Shown: positions 39,509 to 48,769 of the stretch, piece by piece
How the letters are laid out: each line of letters begins with the position of its first letter
Position numbering within the stretch: position 1 is the first letter of the stretch
Origin: Tillus elongatus
Lineage: Eukaryota > Arthropoda > Insecta > Coleoptera > Cleridae
NCBI GenBank assembly: GCA_964006375.1
Contig: OZ023265.1
Span: 150,822,769 to 150,886,768, forward strand
Length of the DNA stretch: 64,000 nucleotides
Reading direction: 5' to 3'
Program-made: the position numbers and the translations under genes
The notes under the pieces: generated by a model
What the model saw: the letters and a program-made list of their open reading frames with translations, nothing else
Told to the model about the DNA's origin: nothing
Database searches by the model: none

Positions 39509-39743
39509 ATTTTTATAGTTGTTTTGTTTTGTTATTAGTTGATACAGTCCATTTTTTGAAGTAATTTTACTTGTTTCCTTTAGTCTAGTAAATTTGTAAT
39601 TGTTTATTGCCGTGTTGAGTCATTTAATTTCAAGGTGACGTTATTGCTTGTATATAACTAGGTACATACTCGAATTGCATATTGTTGAAATCACGTTTGC
39701 ATATTGTTTAAATCGCGTTTAGGAATTTTTTTTGCGTTGAACA

Positions 39744-41129
39744 ATGGAGTTGACTCAGCTAAAAAATAAGCGCGAAAGCGTTTATACACGAGTAGAAGCC
39801 ATATTGCACGTGGCTCAACAGGTCAAAATAGACGCAGTAGTGGATTTAGATAGGTTGAATAGATTTGAGGTTCGTTTTGAGGCGTTGAATGAGTTGGTCA
39901 ATCTATTTGATTCATTGCATTTGGACATCGTGTCGGTAGTTGATCGATCAGAGTTGGAGAGCGAGCATGAAATGCAGAACAAATTCGATGAACTGCAATA
40001 CTCTATAAAAACTATCTATCGAGAACTGAGAGGTTACGCAAATAAAGCCGCTGAGAATCAAGCTCGATCCGTTTTTCACGGTAGTTCGAAATCGAGTCGA
40101 GCATCGAGTAAGTCGCGGTGTTCGGTCAAATCATCGAACGCTCGATCTCTCAGTGAAAAGGAAGTAACGAACGCAAACGCGATTATGTCAACTTCAAATT
40201 TAAACAGACATTTGAGGTTACCGAAAATCGAAATGCCAAAATTCGATGGAAATTGGAAAAACTGGCCAACCTTTTATGATCTGTTTAAAACAATGATTCA
40301 TGAGAACGAATCATTGTCAGATATTGAAAAGTTCCAATATTTGAGTGCTTCGTTAGTGAAGGATGCAGCTGGCCTAATCAAGAATTTACCGCTAACGGGA
40401 AGCAATTATGGGATTGCATTCAAGTCTCTGGTCTCAAGGTATCACAATACCCGGGTTTTGTTGACCAATTATTGGCAGGGTATTGTACAGGCCCCCAAAG
40501 CAAATAGTGAATCTGCTTCTTCCCTACGAACGTTGTTGTCTGTATTCAGTGAAAATTTGGAAGCGTTGAAGCAGTTTGAACATGACATGTGGGATTTCAC
40601 TAAATTCAACATGTTGCTGCAAAAGGTGGATATGAGTCTTAAGCAAAAATTTGAGCTTGAGTTTTGCGAATCGGACATTCCCAGTTTTAGTAGTTTATGT
40701 AGATTCTTGGAAAAGCAGTGTAAAGCAATGGAGACAACTGCCTTAACTTCCAATTATGTGACTAATAGAAGGCAGCATGTTTCAGCAACCACTGCTAGGC
40801 CCGCTTCGTCCTTTGTTACCAGCACAAAGCTTGTATGTGCTTATTGTAAGGAGGAGCACCCCATGCTCAAGTGTGATGGATTTCTATCTTTATCCTCTCA
40901 TAAACGGTATACGTTCGCAAAAAAAAAAATCTTTGTTTTAACTGTTTATCAAACTCGCATGCCAGCAGGGAGTGCAAGTCATCAAGTTGTCGTGTATGTA
41001 ATAAACACCATCATACATTATTGCACTTCCCAAAAGCACCGGCATCGGGAGATGAGAGTGACTCAAACAAGCCACCTGTGGAAGAGCCACAAGGTGCAGA
41101 GCAATTGCGTGTGTTGGCAAGTGTGGTAA
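39744..41129 (+). CDS. BEL/Pao Gag region
   Basis: 461-codon frame of which the first about 395 codons are Gag-like: a helical N-terminus, a Ser-rich stretch (about 115-145), a capsid-like domain with MPKFDGNWKNWPTFYDLF (BEL/Pao Gag hallmark), and the first cysteines of a zinc-binding region (VCAYCKEEHPMLKC). After an 11-A run at 40919-40929 this frame goes off track. The matching zinc-finger continuation (CFNCLSNSHASREC, CRVCNKHHHTLLH) is found in the frame reached by slipping back one base. The last about 66 codons of this ORF are therefore spurious. The protein would pack element RNA. Confidence 0.85.
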   Translation: MELTQLKNKRESVYTRVEAILHVAQQVKIDAVVDLDRLNRFEVRFEALNELVNLFDSLHLDIVSVVDRSELESEHEMQNKFDELQYSIKTIYRELRGYANKAAENQARSVFHGSSKSSRASSKSRCSVKSSNARSLSEKEVTNANAIMSTSNLNRHLRLPKIEMPKFDGNWKNWPTFYDLFKTMIHENESLSDIEKFQYLSASLVKDAAGLIKNLPLTGSNYGIAFKSLVSRYHNTRVLLTNYWQGIVQAPKANSESASSLRTLLSVFSENLEALKQFEHDMWDFTKFNMLLQKVDMSLKQKFELEFCESDIPSFSSLCRFLEKQCKAMETTALTSNYVTNRRQHVSATTARPASSFVTSTKLVCAYCKEEHPMLKCDGFLSLSSHKRYTFAKKKIFVLTVYQTRMPAGSASHQVVVYVINTIIHYCTSQKHRHREMRVTQTSHLWKSHKVQSNCVCWQVW

Positions 41130-41662
41130 AAAGGGAACAGTCCGTGTTACTGGCAACTATAATGCTATTAGTACGAGATAAAAATGGAAAGGTTAGGAGA
41201 TGTCGAGCTCTCCTGGATTGTGCGAGTGAGGCTAATTTCATTTCGCAGCAGTGTGTTGAAAAATTGGGGCTCAACACCTCATCTCGTTCAGTGATGGTTC
41301 AAGGCTTGAACCAAATGAGCTCGCTTGCTAGCCAAGGCACTCTCAAATGTCGAGTAGAGTCCATTTATGAGCCAACAAAGTTAGAGTTGGACATGATTGT
41401 GATTCCGAACATTTGTTCCAAGATCCCTTCTGCTAAAATTGAGCAGTGCCACTGGCAACATATTCAGAACTTAGAGTTGGCAGATTCAGAGTTTGGTATA
41501 CCAGGGGACATTGAAATTTTGTTGGGTACTGACGTTTATGCTCATGTGGTTAGACCTGGAATAAAGAGAGGGCCTCGAGGTGCACCAGTGGCCATCAATA
41601 CTGTTTTTGGTTGGGTGCTTATGGGCAGTGTAGAACAGTCAGTCTCATTCTGTTGTGAATAG
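40930..41662 (+). CDS. BEL/Pao zinc knuckle and protease region
   Basis: Open in the -1 frame relative to gag. It contains the second half of the cysteine/histidine region and then an aspartic protease core RALLDCASEANFIS (catalytic Asp in LLD; the usual LLDSGS appears as LLDCAS, common in BEL/Pao). Later come GIPGDIEILLGTDVYAHVV and GWVLMGSVEQ. An ATG at 41021 exists, but the natural product should be fused to Gag. The frame stops at 41660-41662, about 20 bases after pol becomes open in another frame. Confidence 0.8.
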
Positions 41663-44600
41663 TTTATGCACGTTGGTCGACTTGGATCATACCTTGAAAC
41701 AGTTTTGGAGCTTGGAACAGGTACCACAAGGTTTAGTTATGTCTCCGGAAGATAAAAAATGTGAGGAAATCTTCAAGAAGACTCAGCACCGAAATAGTGC
41801 TGGGAGATATATTTTAAATATGCCCTTTCGTGAGGGTACTCCGTGTTTGGGAGAATCTTTCAGTGTTGCATTGAGGCGGTTTTACTCCCTGGAAACACGT
41901 CTTAGTAGGGATCCAGCGTTGCACAAGTCCTATTCGGAGTTTATCAGGGATTATTATGAGTCTGGCCATATGTCTCTGGTATCAGATGTAGCTGTGGAAC
42001 CATCTGATGCATACTATATTCCCCATCATTGTGTGTTGCGTCCTCACAGCCTTTCGACCAAACTGCGGGTGGTATTTGATGCTAGTTCCAAAAGTACGAA
42101 TGGTGTATCTCTGAACGATACGTTGTTAGTGGGAGCGAAGTTGCAGACAGATATTGCCACTGTGTTGTTGAAATTTCGCTCAAACAAAATTGCATTTACT
42201 GCTGACATTCGGCAAATGTATCGACAAATTTTGGTTGTAGATAATCATAGGGATTATCAAAGAATTCTCTGGAGGTTCTCAAAGGGGGAACCTGTACAGA
42301 AATATCGCCTTAATACTGTCACATATGGGGTCTCCTCAAGCCCACACATGGCAATCCGAACAATGATGCAGCTTTGTGATGATGAGGAATCATCTTTTCC
42401 ATTGGCAGCAAAGCTAGTTCGGTCCGATCTCTATGTGGATGATGTAGTCAGTGGAGTCGACTCATTGTCAGAGGCTTTTGAGTTGCAACGGCAATTGATT
42501 GGGTTGTTTGCTAAGGGGGGTTTTGAATTGAAGAAGTGGGCCAGCAATAATTCGAAACTGTTGTCCACAGTATCAGCTGATAGTCAGCAACCTCGATCGT
42601 TAGATTTAAATGATCCATCAGTGTTGAAAATTTTAGGATTGCAGTGGTGTCCCATAGGTGATACATTCTCTTTTAATGTTGAACCTATTGATCGTCCGTG
42701 CACAAAACGAAATCTTCTTTCGGAATTGGCAAGAATTTATGACCCCCTGGGTTTTTTGTCTCCTGTTACCCTGTTGGCAAAATATCTTATGCAGTGCTTG
42801 TGGGAGCAAAAAGTGGGATGGGATGATAAGCCCTCAAAGGATATTGTTGGTCAGTGGTCTCAGTATAAATCACAACTCAGTGCGCTAGCAGGTTTATCAA
42901 TTCCCAGAGGCGTAAAACACGATAATATCATCAGTACAGAACTCCATGGGTTCTGTGATGCATCGGAGCGAGGGTATGCTGCAGTTGTTTACTTAAGACA
43001 AGTATCAGAGGAGGGTCAAGTTTGGATCAATTTTCTGTGTGCCAAGTCCAAGGTATCACCTTTAAAAAGAATATCGATTCCACGTCTCGAATTGTGTGGG
43101 TGTTTATTGTTGGCAAAGCTTCTGGAATTTGTGTGTCGGGTGTATGAAGGTCGTTTTGAGTTTAACTCTATGTATGCTTGGTCAGACTCTATGGTGGCAC
43201 TTGCCTGGATAAAATCATCTTCCAATAGGTGGAAGACCTTTATTGGGAATCGAGTAGCAAGCATACAAGAGAAGATTCCTCCAGAGTCATGGCATCACGT
43301 AAGTGGCCAAGAAAACCCAGCTGATTGTGCATCGAGAGGCATGTTACCTTCTGGGTTTTGTGAGCATCCACTATGGTGGGCGGGACCCGCCTGGCTAAAA
43401 TTGGCAAGAGAAAATTGGCCCAAGTCGTTGCGTTTTGAGCCGCCAGAAGAGTGCCTGGCGGAGCAACGAACTCTCCCCGTACTGGTTACTTTGGCAAATG
43501 AGGAGTGGCTCAGTAAACTTTTGAATCGCTTTTCGCATCTACGGAAAATTCAGGGTGTTGTTGTATATTGTCAGCGGTTTGTGCGAAATTGTAGGGTGTC
43601 TCCATCTGACCGAACTACTGCATCTCTGACAGCCACCGAATTACAGGAGGCGCTTCATATGCTTATCAAATGTGCTCAAGGTGAAGTATTTCAAAGGGAA
43701 ATAGCATCCTTGGTTAAAGGTGAGAGGTGTGCGAGGGCAATAAATAAGTTAGCCCCCTTTCTGGATACAGAGGGTATCCTCAGGGTGGGCGGTCGCCTTC
43801 GTCAAGCTGATGTTCCAGTTGAAGTGAAACACCCTATATTGTTGCCCCGCTCACATCGTCTCACCGAGTTAATCATTGCACACACACACCATGTCAATCT
43901 TCATCCTGGTCCTCGCACATTGCTTCATTTGCTTTCGCAACAGTTTTGGATTTTGTCCCCTCGGAGAGCTATTCATCATGTTTTGTCAAGGTGCTATCGT
44001 TGCTTTCGAGTGAATCCTACTCCCATGGCACCGATGATGTCTGATTTGCCAGTTGCCAGGGTTTCTCAGTTGAAGCCGTTTTCACACAGCGGAGTTGATT
44101 TTGCAGGTCCAGTTTTTGTGACACAGGGCAGATATCGAGGTGTCCGAAAGGTGAAAGCATATATTTGTTTGTTTGTGTGCATGGCAACGAAGGCCCTCCA
44201 TTTGGAAGTAGTGTCTGATCTTTCAGCTGAAGCCTTCTTGGCAGCTCTTCGGAGGTTTGTGGCTCGCAGAGGAAGATGTGACAATTTGTATAGCGATAGA
44301 GGTACCAACTTCGTCGGCTCAAATAAGCAGCTCTTAAACTATGCAAAGGGGGCAGCAGATGCTTGTACCATTAAGTGGCATTTCAACCCCCCATCAGCTC
44401 CGCATTTTGGAGGTCTGTGGGAGGCAGGAGTGCGCTCAGTCAAGACTCATTTGCGAAGGGTGATCGGTTTGCAGATTCTGACCTTTGAGGAAATGTCCAC
44501 GTTGCTTGCCCAAGTGGAATCAGTTTTGAATTCTCGACCATTGTGTAGTGCGAGTACTGATCCAAATGATCTGTTAGCCCTATCCCCAGGACATTTTCTT

Positions 44601-44957
44601 ACAATGGAACCGTTAGGTGCTCCTCCTGATGCTGATTTGACTTTGTTAAGTATGAATCGCTTGTCACGCTGGCAGCTGGTGCAAAGGATCCACCAGGACT
44701 TTTGGCGCCGCTGGAAGAACGAATACCTGCATACACTGCAGCAGCGTGGTAAGTGGAATACTGTGCAAACGTCCCCCCCGATCGGAGCTTTAGTTGTGAT
44801 TAAAGATGAGACTTCGTCACCTCTTGTTTGGAAGCTCGGACGCATTATGCAACTATACCCAGGCCGTGATGGTATAGCTCGGGTAGCTCAAGTTCGCACT
44901 AGTAGTGGCACTTTTGATAGGCCTCTGACGAAGTTATGTCTGTTGCCATCGCAGTAA
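41655..44957 (+). CDS. BEL/Pao Pol: reverse transcriptase, RNase H, integrase
   Basis: 1100 codons from the first ATG, but the coding sense is open from 41634. RT: KLRVVFDASSKS, FTADIRQMYRQI (about residue 182), YVDDVVSG (about 258, catalytic YxDD). RNase H: GFCDASERGYAAVVYLR (about 432) and AWSDSMVALAWI. Integrase: HHCC zinc region (about 725-785, HTHHVNLH...CYRCF), catalytic D in GVDFAGPVF (about 813), D in YSDRGTNFVG (about 880), E in GLWEAGVRSVK (about 919), and a C-terminal DUF5641-like segment (WKLGRIMQLYPGRDGIARV). All catalytic residues are present. Would be made only as a frame-shifted fusion or not at all. Confidence 0.92.
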   Translation: MNSLCTLVDLDHTLKQFWSLEQVPQGLVMSPEDKKCEEIFKKTQHRNSAGRYILNMPFREGTPCLGESFSVALRRFYSLETRLSRDPALHKSYSEFIRDYYESGHMSLVSDVAVEPSDAYYIPHHCVLRPHSLSTKLRVVFDASSKSTNGVSLNDTLLVGAKLQTDIATVLLKFRSNKIAFTADIRQMYRQILVVDNHRDYQRILWRFSKGEPVQKYRLNTVTYGVSSSPHMAIRTMMQLCDDEESSFPLAAKLVRSDLYVDDVVSGVDSLSEAFELQRQLIGLFAKGGFELKKWASNNSKLLSTVSADSQQPRSLDLNDPSVLKILGLQWCPIGDTFSFNVEPIDRPCTKRNLLSELARIYDPLGFLSPVTLLAKYLMQCLWEQKVGWDDKPSKDIVGQWSQYKSQLSALAGLSIPRGVKHDNIISTELHGFCDASERGYAAVVYLRQVSEEGQVWINFLCAKSKVSPLKRISIPRLELCGCLLLAKLLEFVCRVYEGRFEFNSMYAWSDSMVALAWIKSSSNRWKTFIGNRVASIQEKIPPESWHHVSGQENPADCASRGMLPSGFCEHPLWWAGPAWLKLARENWPKSLRFEPPEECLAEQRTLPVLVTLANEEWLSKLLNRFSHLRKIQGVVVYCQRFVRNCRVSPSDRTTASLTATELQEALHMLIKCAQGEVFQREIASLVKGERCARAINKLAPFLDTEGILRVGGRLRQADVPVEVKHPILLPRSHRLTELIIAHTHHVNLHPGPRTLLHLLSQQFWILSPRRAIHHVLSRCYRCFRVNPTPMAPMMSDLPVARVSQLKPFSHSGVDFAGPVFVTQGRYRGVRKVKAYICLFVCMATKALHLEVVSDLSAEAFLAALRRFVARRGRCDNLYSDRGTNFVGSNKQLLNYAKGAADACTIKWHFNPPSAPHFGGLWEAGVRSVKTHLRRVIGLQILTFEEMSTLLAQVESVLNSRPLCSASTDPNDLLALSPGHFLTMEPLGAPPDADLTLLSMNRLSRWQLVQRIHQDFWRRWKNEYLHTLQQRGKWNTVQTSPPIGALVVIKDETSSPLVWKLGRIMQLYPGRDGIARVAQVRTSSGTFDRPLTKLCLLPSQ

Positions 44958-45097
44958 TACGTCTGCCTTGAAATTTTTTTGTACAGTTAATTATAAATCC
45001 AATAGCTTCAGTTTTTTGTTTTTTGTGCTTATTGTAAATTTTTGTTTTGTTTGTTTATTTGAGAAACAATATAATTGTGAAAATAAATCCTTATTTT

Positions 45098-45108
45098 GGT
45101 GGGCGGAA
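45098..45108 (+). promoter_or_regulatory. BEL polypurine tract
   Basis: ggtgggcggaa immediately upstream of the 3' LTR. Plus-strand primer site by position and composition. Confidence 0.7.
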
Positions 45109-45532
45109 TGTTCATGCTCGTTGTTCTGTCACTTTTAAATTCAAATGTCGCGCGCTACACTGACATAGAGTAAGTGTTACTAATGGTTTCCGCCAGAAGA
45201 CCAGAGAGGGGGAAGAAGAATGAGAGAAGGGAGAGAAGCTTGCATCCCTCTGCCACTTGTTTTTGAGTCCTTGAAGAGGCAAGAGGTCTCGAGAAAGCGA
45301 ATTGCTTTCAACCCCTTGAAGAGACACGAGGTCTCTAAATATCCATTGTGTTTGTAAGTCCTTTGGGAGACACGAGGTCCCTAGAGGTGTTGTGTGTGAA
45401 TACAGAAAAACGAAGCTTATGTTCCTGCATTATTGGAGAATAAAGGTAGGTAACTTTGCTTATTGTCAGTGCCCTATTTGTTCTGTTTTTTTTTTGTTAT
45501 TCATTATAAAATAAATACACGTGGTATTTACA
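45109..45532 (+). repeat. BEL 3' LTR
   Basis: 424 bases, same length as and apparently identical to the 5' LTR, followed by target duplication ggaag. Confidence 0.95.
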
Positions 45533-45533
45533 G

Positions 45534-45658
45534 GAAGCTAATAAGAATTATTCACCTTCTTTCCGCATGAGCAAGAGCTTATTCATGCCAGAAGTAGAAG
45601 GCACTGGAGAACTTAAAACTGATGGAGACGCTGTTTTTAATACCCTTCTTCCACTTGG
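45534..45658 (+). CDS. Possible orphan exon abutting the BEL insertion
   Basis: From the BEL junction a protein-like frame runs EANKNYSPSFRMSKSLFMP, VEGTGELKTDGDAVFNTLLP up to a donor-like GG|GTAAAT (45659). The left boundary is tttacaG|GAAG, where the LTR end plus the target duplication make an AG acceptor. Before insertion the site would have read aaaatag|gaag, also an AG. No family recognised. It could be an internal exon of a host gene or a relic of another element. The exon boundaries are inference. Confidence 0.35.
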
Positions 45659-46396
45659 GTAAATAATAAAAGTCTTTATGAAATGCTGTGAACATAAATA
45701 AGGATATTTCGGCAGCGTATCCGATTTTCTATTTAAGGCAGCGCACCATGTTTATCTTCTTTCTTTAGTAGATGGAAACCTAAAAATAGTGCCAAACTGA
45801 CGTGCCGCCACTGAAAATCGCAAACAGCAATGTCCTGAGGCATGCAGAGACATCGTTGCCACATCCCCAGCTAATCTTCTACAAGCAATATACGTTTTCA
45901 TCATTTTGCAAAAACAAAACTCAAAACCTTTATTGCAAATCAAGGTAACACAAAAATAAATTCTCAGTATACTTGCATACTATTCACAGACAAATACAAG
46001 CCACAACTGTCGGTTAATATAAATCTAGATACCTCACATGCAGCAAGATAAAGATTTTAAATTGAGGAAGGGAGAAATCAAGTAATATAACGTTAGTAAA
46101 TATTTACATTCATAAATAAGCCTTAATGTAAGTGTAATGTCTTAAGTAACAGAAAAGTAATAAATTTATCATTCTCAACTTGTCATCATATTCGGCGATT
46201 TAAGGATGAATTATCACATAGCGGCAACGCTTGAGTCACCACCCAATCAGAGCAGAGGACCGATGTAAACATAGAATCCCCTGAATGTTGGCTTCAAACA
46301 ATTCGGCTGTGTGCCCAGTCTATTCTCAGATATATAGTCAAAGGTAGTTACAACTTAAACTTGCGTATAGAATAGAAGAGAGCTTCAAGTTTCTCC
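45659..46396. promoter_or_regulatory. Intergenic / upstream region of CHORDC1
   Basis: No other gene seen. A CCAAT-like cacccaatcagagc at about 46240 and a pyrimidine-rich segment near 46310-46400 lie upstream of CHORDC1. No convincing heat-shock element array was found. Confidence 0.35.
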
Positions 46397-46516
46397 ATGG
46401 ACGTGCGTGATATTTTAAGGTTAGAAGTTAGAATAGAATTTAATAATTTTCTAGAAACATCTGGAAGAAATGCTGAACAAACAATAAACCAGTTCGTTCA
46501 AAACGCAGAGAATTGA
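46397..46516 (+). CDS. Unrecognised 39-codon ORF upstream of CHORDC1
   Basis: ATG at 46397, stop at 46514-46516. Reads MDVRDILRLEVRIEFNNFLE, then TSGRNAEQTINQFVQNAEN: balanced composition with an amphipathic look, unusual for random AT-rich DNA. It ends 115 bases before the CHORDC1 ATG. It may be an upstream ORF in the CHORDC1 leader, an exon of a different gene, or chance. Confidence 0.3.
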   Translation: MDVRDILRLEVRIEFNNFLETSGRNAEQTINQFVQNAEN

Positions 46517-46631
46517 TAATTTATCGCTTTGTTATTTACATTAAGAGGTAACTTAAATTATATAAGTTAGAGAAATGACAGGTCATTGTTATTGAATACT
46601 TACTTTCAGGTATTTTTTTAACTGAAAAAAC

Positions 46632-47678
46632 ATGGATTCAGAGAAAGGTTTGTTACAATGCTATAACAGAGGTTGTGGAAAAAAATTCTCACCGGAATCC
46701 AATACCAATGATTCTTGTTGCCATCATCCTGGAGCACCAGTTTTCCATGATGCTTACAAAGGCTGGTCATGTTGCAACAAGAAGTGCACCGATTTTACAG
46801 AATTCCTTAACATAAAGGGTTGTACTCTTTCTAAACACTCTAATATCAAACCCCCAGAACCAGAAGTACAAAAACCGTCTGTTGTACTAGATCAAGAAAT
46901 TGTAGAGGTGAAGCCTATTGAACGATCCTTTATGAAAAGACCCCCATTAGATACACCATTTACTATTCTAAAACCCCAAATAGCGCCTTCCCTTAAACAA
47001 CAATTGGAGTCGCTTAAAGTGATTGAACAAAATAAATCTAATGAAATCGTTGTTGGTACGATATGTAAAAATGCTGGATGTAACACAAGCTACGAAGGAC
47101 CTCAGACAGACGATTCAGTGTGTATACATCATCCTGGTGTTCCAGTTTTTCATGAAGGAATGAAATTCTGGTCATGTTGTCAGAAACGTACAACTGAGTT
47201 CACTGCTTTCTTAAGTCAGGTTGGCTGTGAAAGAGGAAAGCACGTGTGGAAGAGTACTAGTGCCGACGATACTAAAGTACAGTGTCGCTGGGATTATCAC
47301 CAGACGGGATCACATGTTATTGTCTCTGTTTATGCCAAGAAGTACTGCCCCAACACAAGTGTGGTCAAACTGAACCCAATTAGGTTATTTATTAGTCTAG
47401 TATTTCCAGAAAATGGAAATGCAAAGTTTGAGTTGGATAATGAGTTATTTGGCATTGTAAATGTAGAAGCTAGTGAAGCTGCTATGTATGGTACTAAGGT
47501 GGAGATTAAGCTTAAGAAAGCAGAACCGATTTATTGGAATAAATTAGAATTACAAAGACTGAACCTAACTGAAACAAAGCCTTCAGAAGAAAAAAGTAAC
47601 GCTCAACAAGTAAAAAAGATATCTAATTTAGTTGAAGGAGTTGATTTGTCTAAAGATGTTGATTTGTCAGATTTATAA
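46632..47678 (+). CDS. CHORDC1: CHORD domain-containing protein 1 (Hsp90 co-chaperone)
   Basis: 348 codons, complete and without introns. CHORD1 at residues 10-69 (CYNRGCGKKF, CCHHPGAPVFHD, GWSCCNKKCTDFTEFL) and CHORD2 at 145-205 (CKNAGCNTSYEG, CIHHPGVPVFHEG, FWSCCQKRTTEFTAFL), each with the Cys/His set that binds two zinc ions. A CS (p23-like) domain spans about 216-305 (CRWDYHQTGSHVIVSVYAKK, EIKLKKAEPIYW). The length is close to the usual about 330-350. The family binds Hsp90 and restrains ROCK-type kinases in centrosome duplication. A TTTCAG 22 bases before the ATG could be the acceptor of a 5'UTR intron. Lack of coding introns may be lineage intron loss or an old retrocopy; no polyA tail or target duplication was seen, so the functional locus is favoured. 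Confidence 0.95.
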   Translation: MDSEKGLLQCYNRGCGKKFSPESNTNDSCCHHPGAPVFHDAYKGWSCCNKKCTDFTEFLNIKGCTLSKHSNIKPPEPEVQKPSVVLDQEIVEVKPIERSFMKRPPLDTPFTILKPQIAPSLKQQLESLKVIEQNKSNEIVVGTICKNAGCNTSYEGPQTDDSVCIHHPGVPVFHEGMKFWSCCQKRTTEFTAFLSQVGCERGKHVWKSTSADDTKVQCRWDYHQTGSHVIVSVYAKKYCPNTSVVKLNPIRLFISLVFPENGNAKFELDNELFGIVNVEASEAAMYGTKVEIKLKKAEPIYWNKLELQRLNLTETKPSEEKSNAQQVKKISNLVEGVDLSKDVDLSDL

Positions 47679-47738
47679 CATGGTAATGATTGCCATAGTT
47701 TGACATTTATTTTTTTGAGGATTAGAATTGCATAATTT

Positions 47739-48275
47739 GGTAAAAATGCACTTGAGCCCATCCAAACAGCAAATTTCTTGCACACTAGAATTTCGTCGTT
47801 GGAATTCACACGCTGTTGCCACATCCTTCGTAGTAGAAACAATTTAAAAATTCATTACAAAAATATGCACACATTAAGTACGTTAATGATGTTACCTATA
47901 TTGACACAGCAAGTGCGTTATGGTAATGTATAAGATTACAATTAATACATGTGCATTATGGTATGGAGTACGATATAATTTAGCAAGTGAAACGGAAAAT
48001 TAAAAATATATACCTATATTGGCACAGCAAGTGTGTTATGGTAATGAACAATAATACAATTAATACATGTGCTGTATGGTAGGGAGTGATATAATTTAGC
48101 AAGTAAAACTGAAAATTAAAAAATATACCTATATTGATGCAGCAATTGCGTTACAGTAATGAATAAGAATACAATTAATGCATGTGCATTATGGTAGGGA
48201 GTATGATATAATTTAACAAGTAAAACGGAAAATTAAAAAATATACCTTTATTGATGCAGCAAGTGCGTTACTGTT
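47739..48275 (+). repeat. Left arm of a long inverted repeat, with 117-bp tandem array
   Basis: 47739-47850 and the following repeats match, inverted, 50294-50560. The arm contains 3 full and a partial copy of a unit of about 117 bases, starting at about 47895, 48013, 48128 and 48245. Each unit carries acagcaagtgcgttatgg, the X end word, plus tgtgcattatggtagggag and gcaagtaaaacggaaaatta. Confidence 0.75.
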
Positions 48276-48769
48276 ATGGTCGAGAGTATCATTTATCAAG
48301 CAAACAAAGAAATATTAAGAGAGAAGATTTGTAAGGACTTTTTCGGTATATTTTTATATATTACTAATGATGTAATTTCTAAAATTAGAATTCATTATTG
48401 TTCATGTAGTTTGTCACGTTTGTGTTTGATCTGCAGTAAGTTTGTTTATTTAGTAAAGTAGTACTTACTAATAAGCTATTTGAAGATACTTACCTACTGT
48501 GTTTAATATCGAACGAATACACTATATTTTACTGAATATACATATTTGCTTACATAAATAAGAGTATAGGGAACAACAAAATGAATATGCATTAATTGAC
48601 GAAAATTGTTTTCACTCTTTTATTAAATAAATTTGTTATGAAATACTTGGAAAACCTTGAAGAAGAAATCAGCTATGAAAGCTGACATAATCAGTTGCAC
48701 TGTACAAAAGCTTTATGTTACAATATAGGCTTTGCTTTGTAAATAATCCGAATAATGAAAAAACAAATA

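Larger units (their letters stand above)
39068..45532 (+). mobile_element. BEL/Pao LTR retrotransposon, young but frame-broken
   Basis: 6465 bp with two 424-bp LTRs that look identical base for base, 5-bp target duplications ggaag at 39063-39067 and 45533-45537, a primer-binding-site candidate, gag, aspartic protease, RT, RNase H, integrase in BEL/Pao order, and a polypurine tract. No envelope frame. Identical LTRs imply very recent integration, yet the polyprotein is interrupted by two compensating single-base frame changes. Confidence 0.95.

Noticed and set aside
40469..40753. Antisense ORFs over BEL gag and pol (also 41011, 43016, 44017, 44447)
   Set aside because: Shadows of the retrotransposon coding strand, whose motifs and catalytic residues are clear on the + strand.
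46365..46400. Heat-shock element upstream of CHORDC1
   Set aside because: GAA and TTC words occur (gaagagagcttcaagtttc), but not in the contiguous alternating pentamer spacing required.
47895..48275. CRISPR-like array
   Set aside because: The 117-bp units are simple head-to-tail repeats with no short-repeat/unique-spacer pattern, and the organism is eukaryotic.
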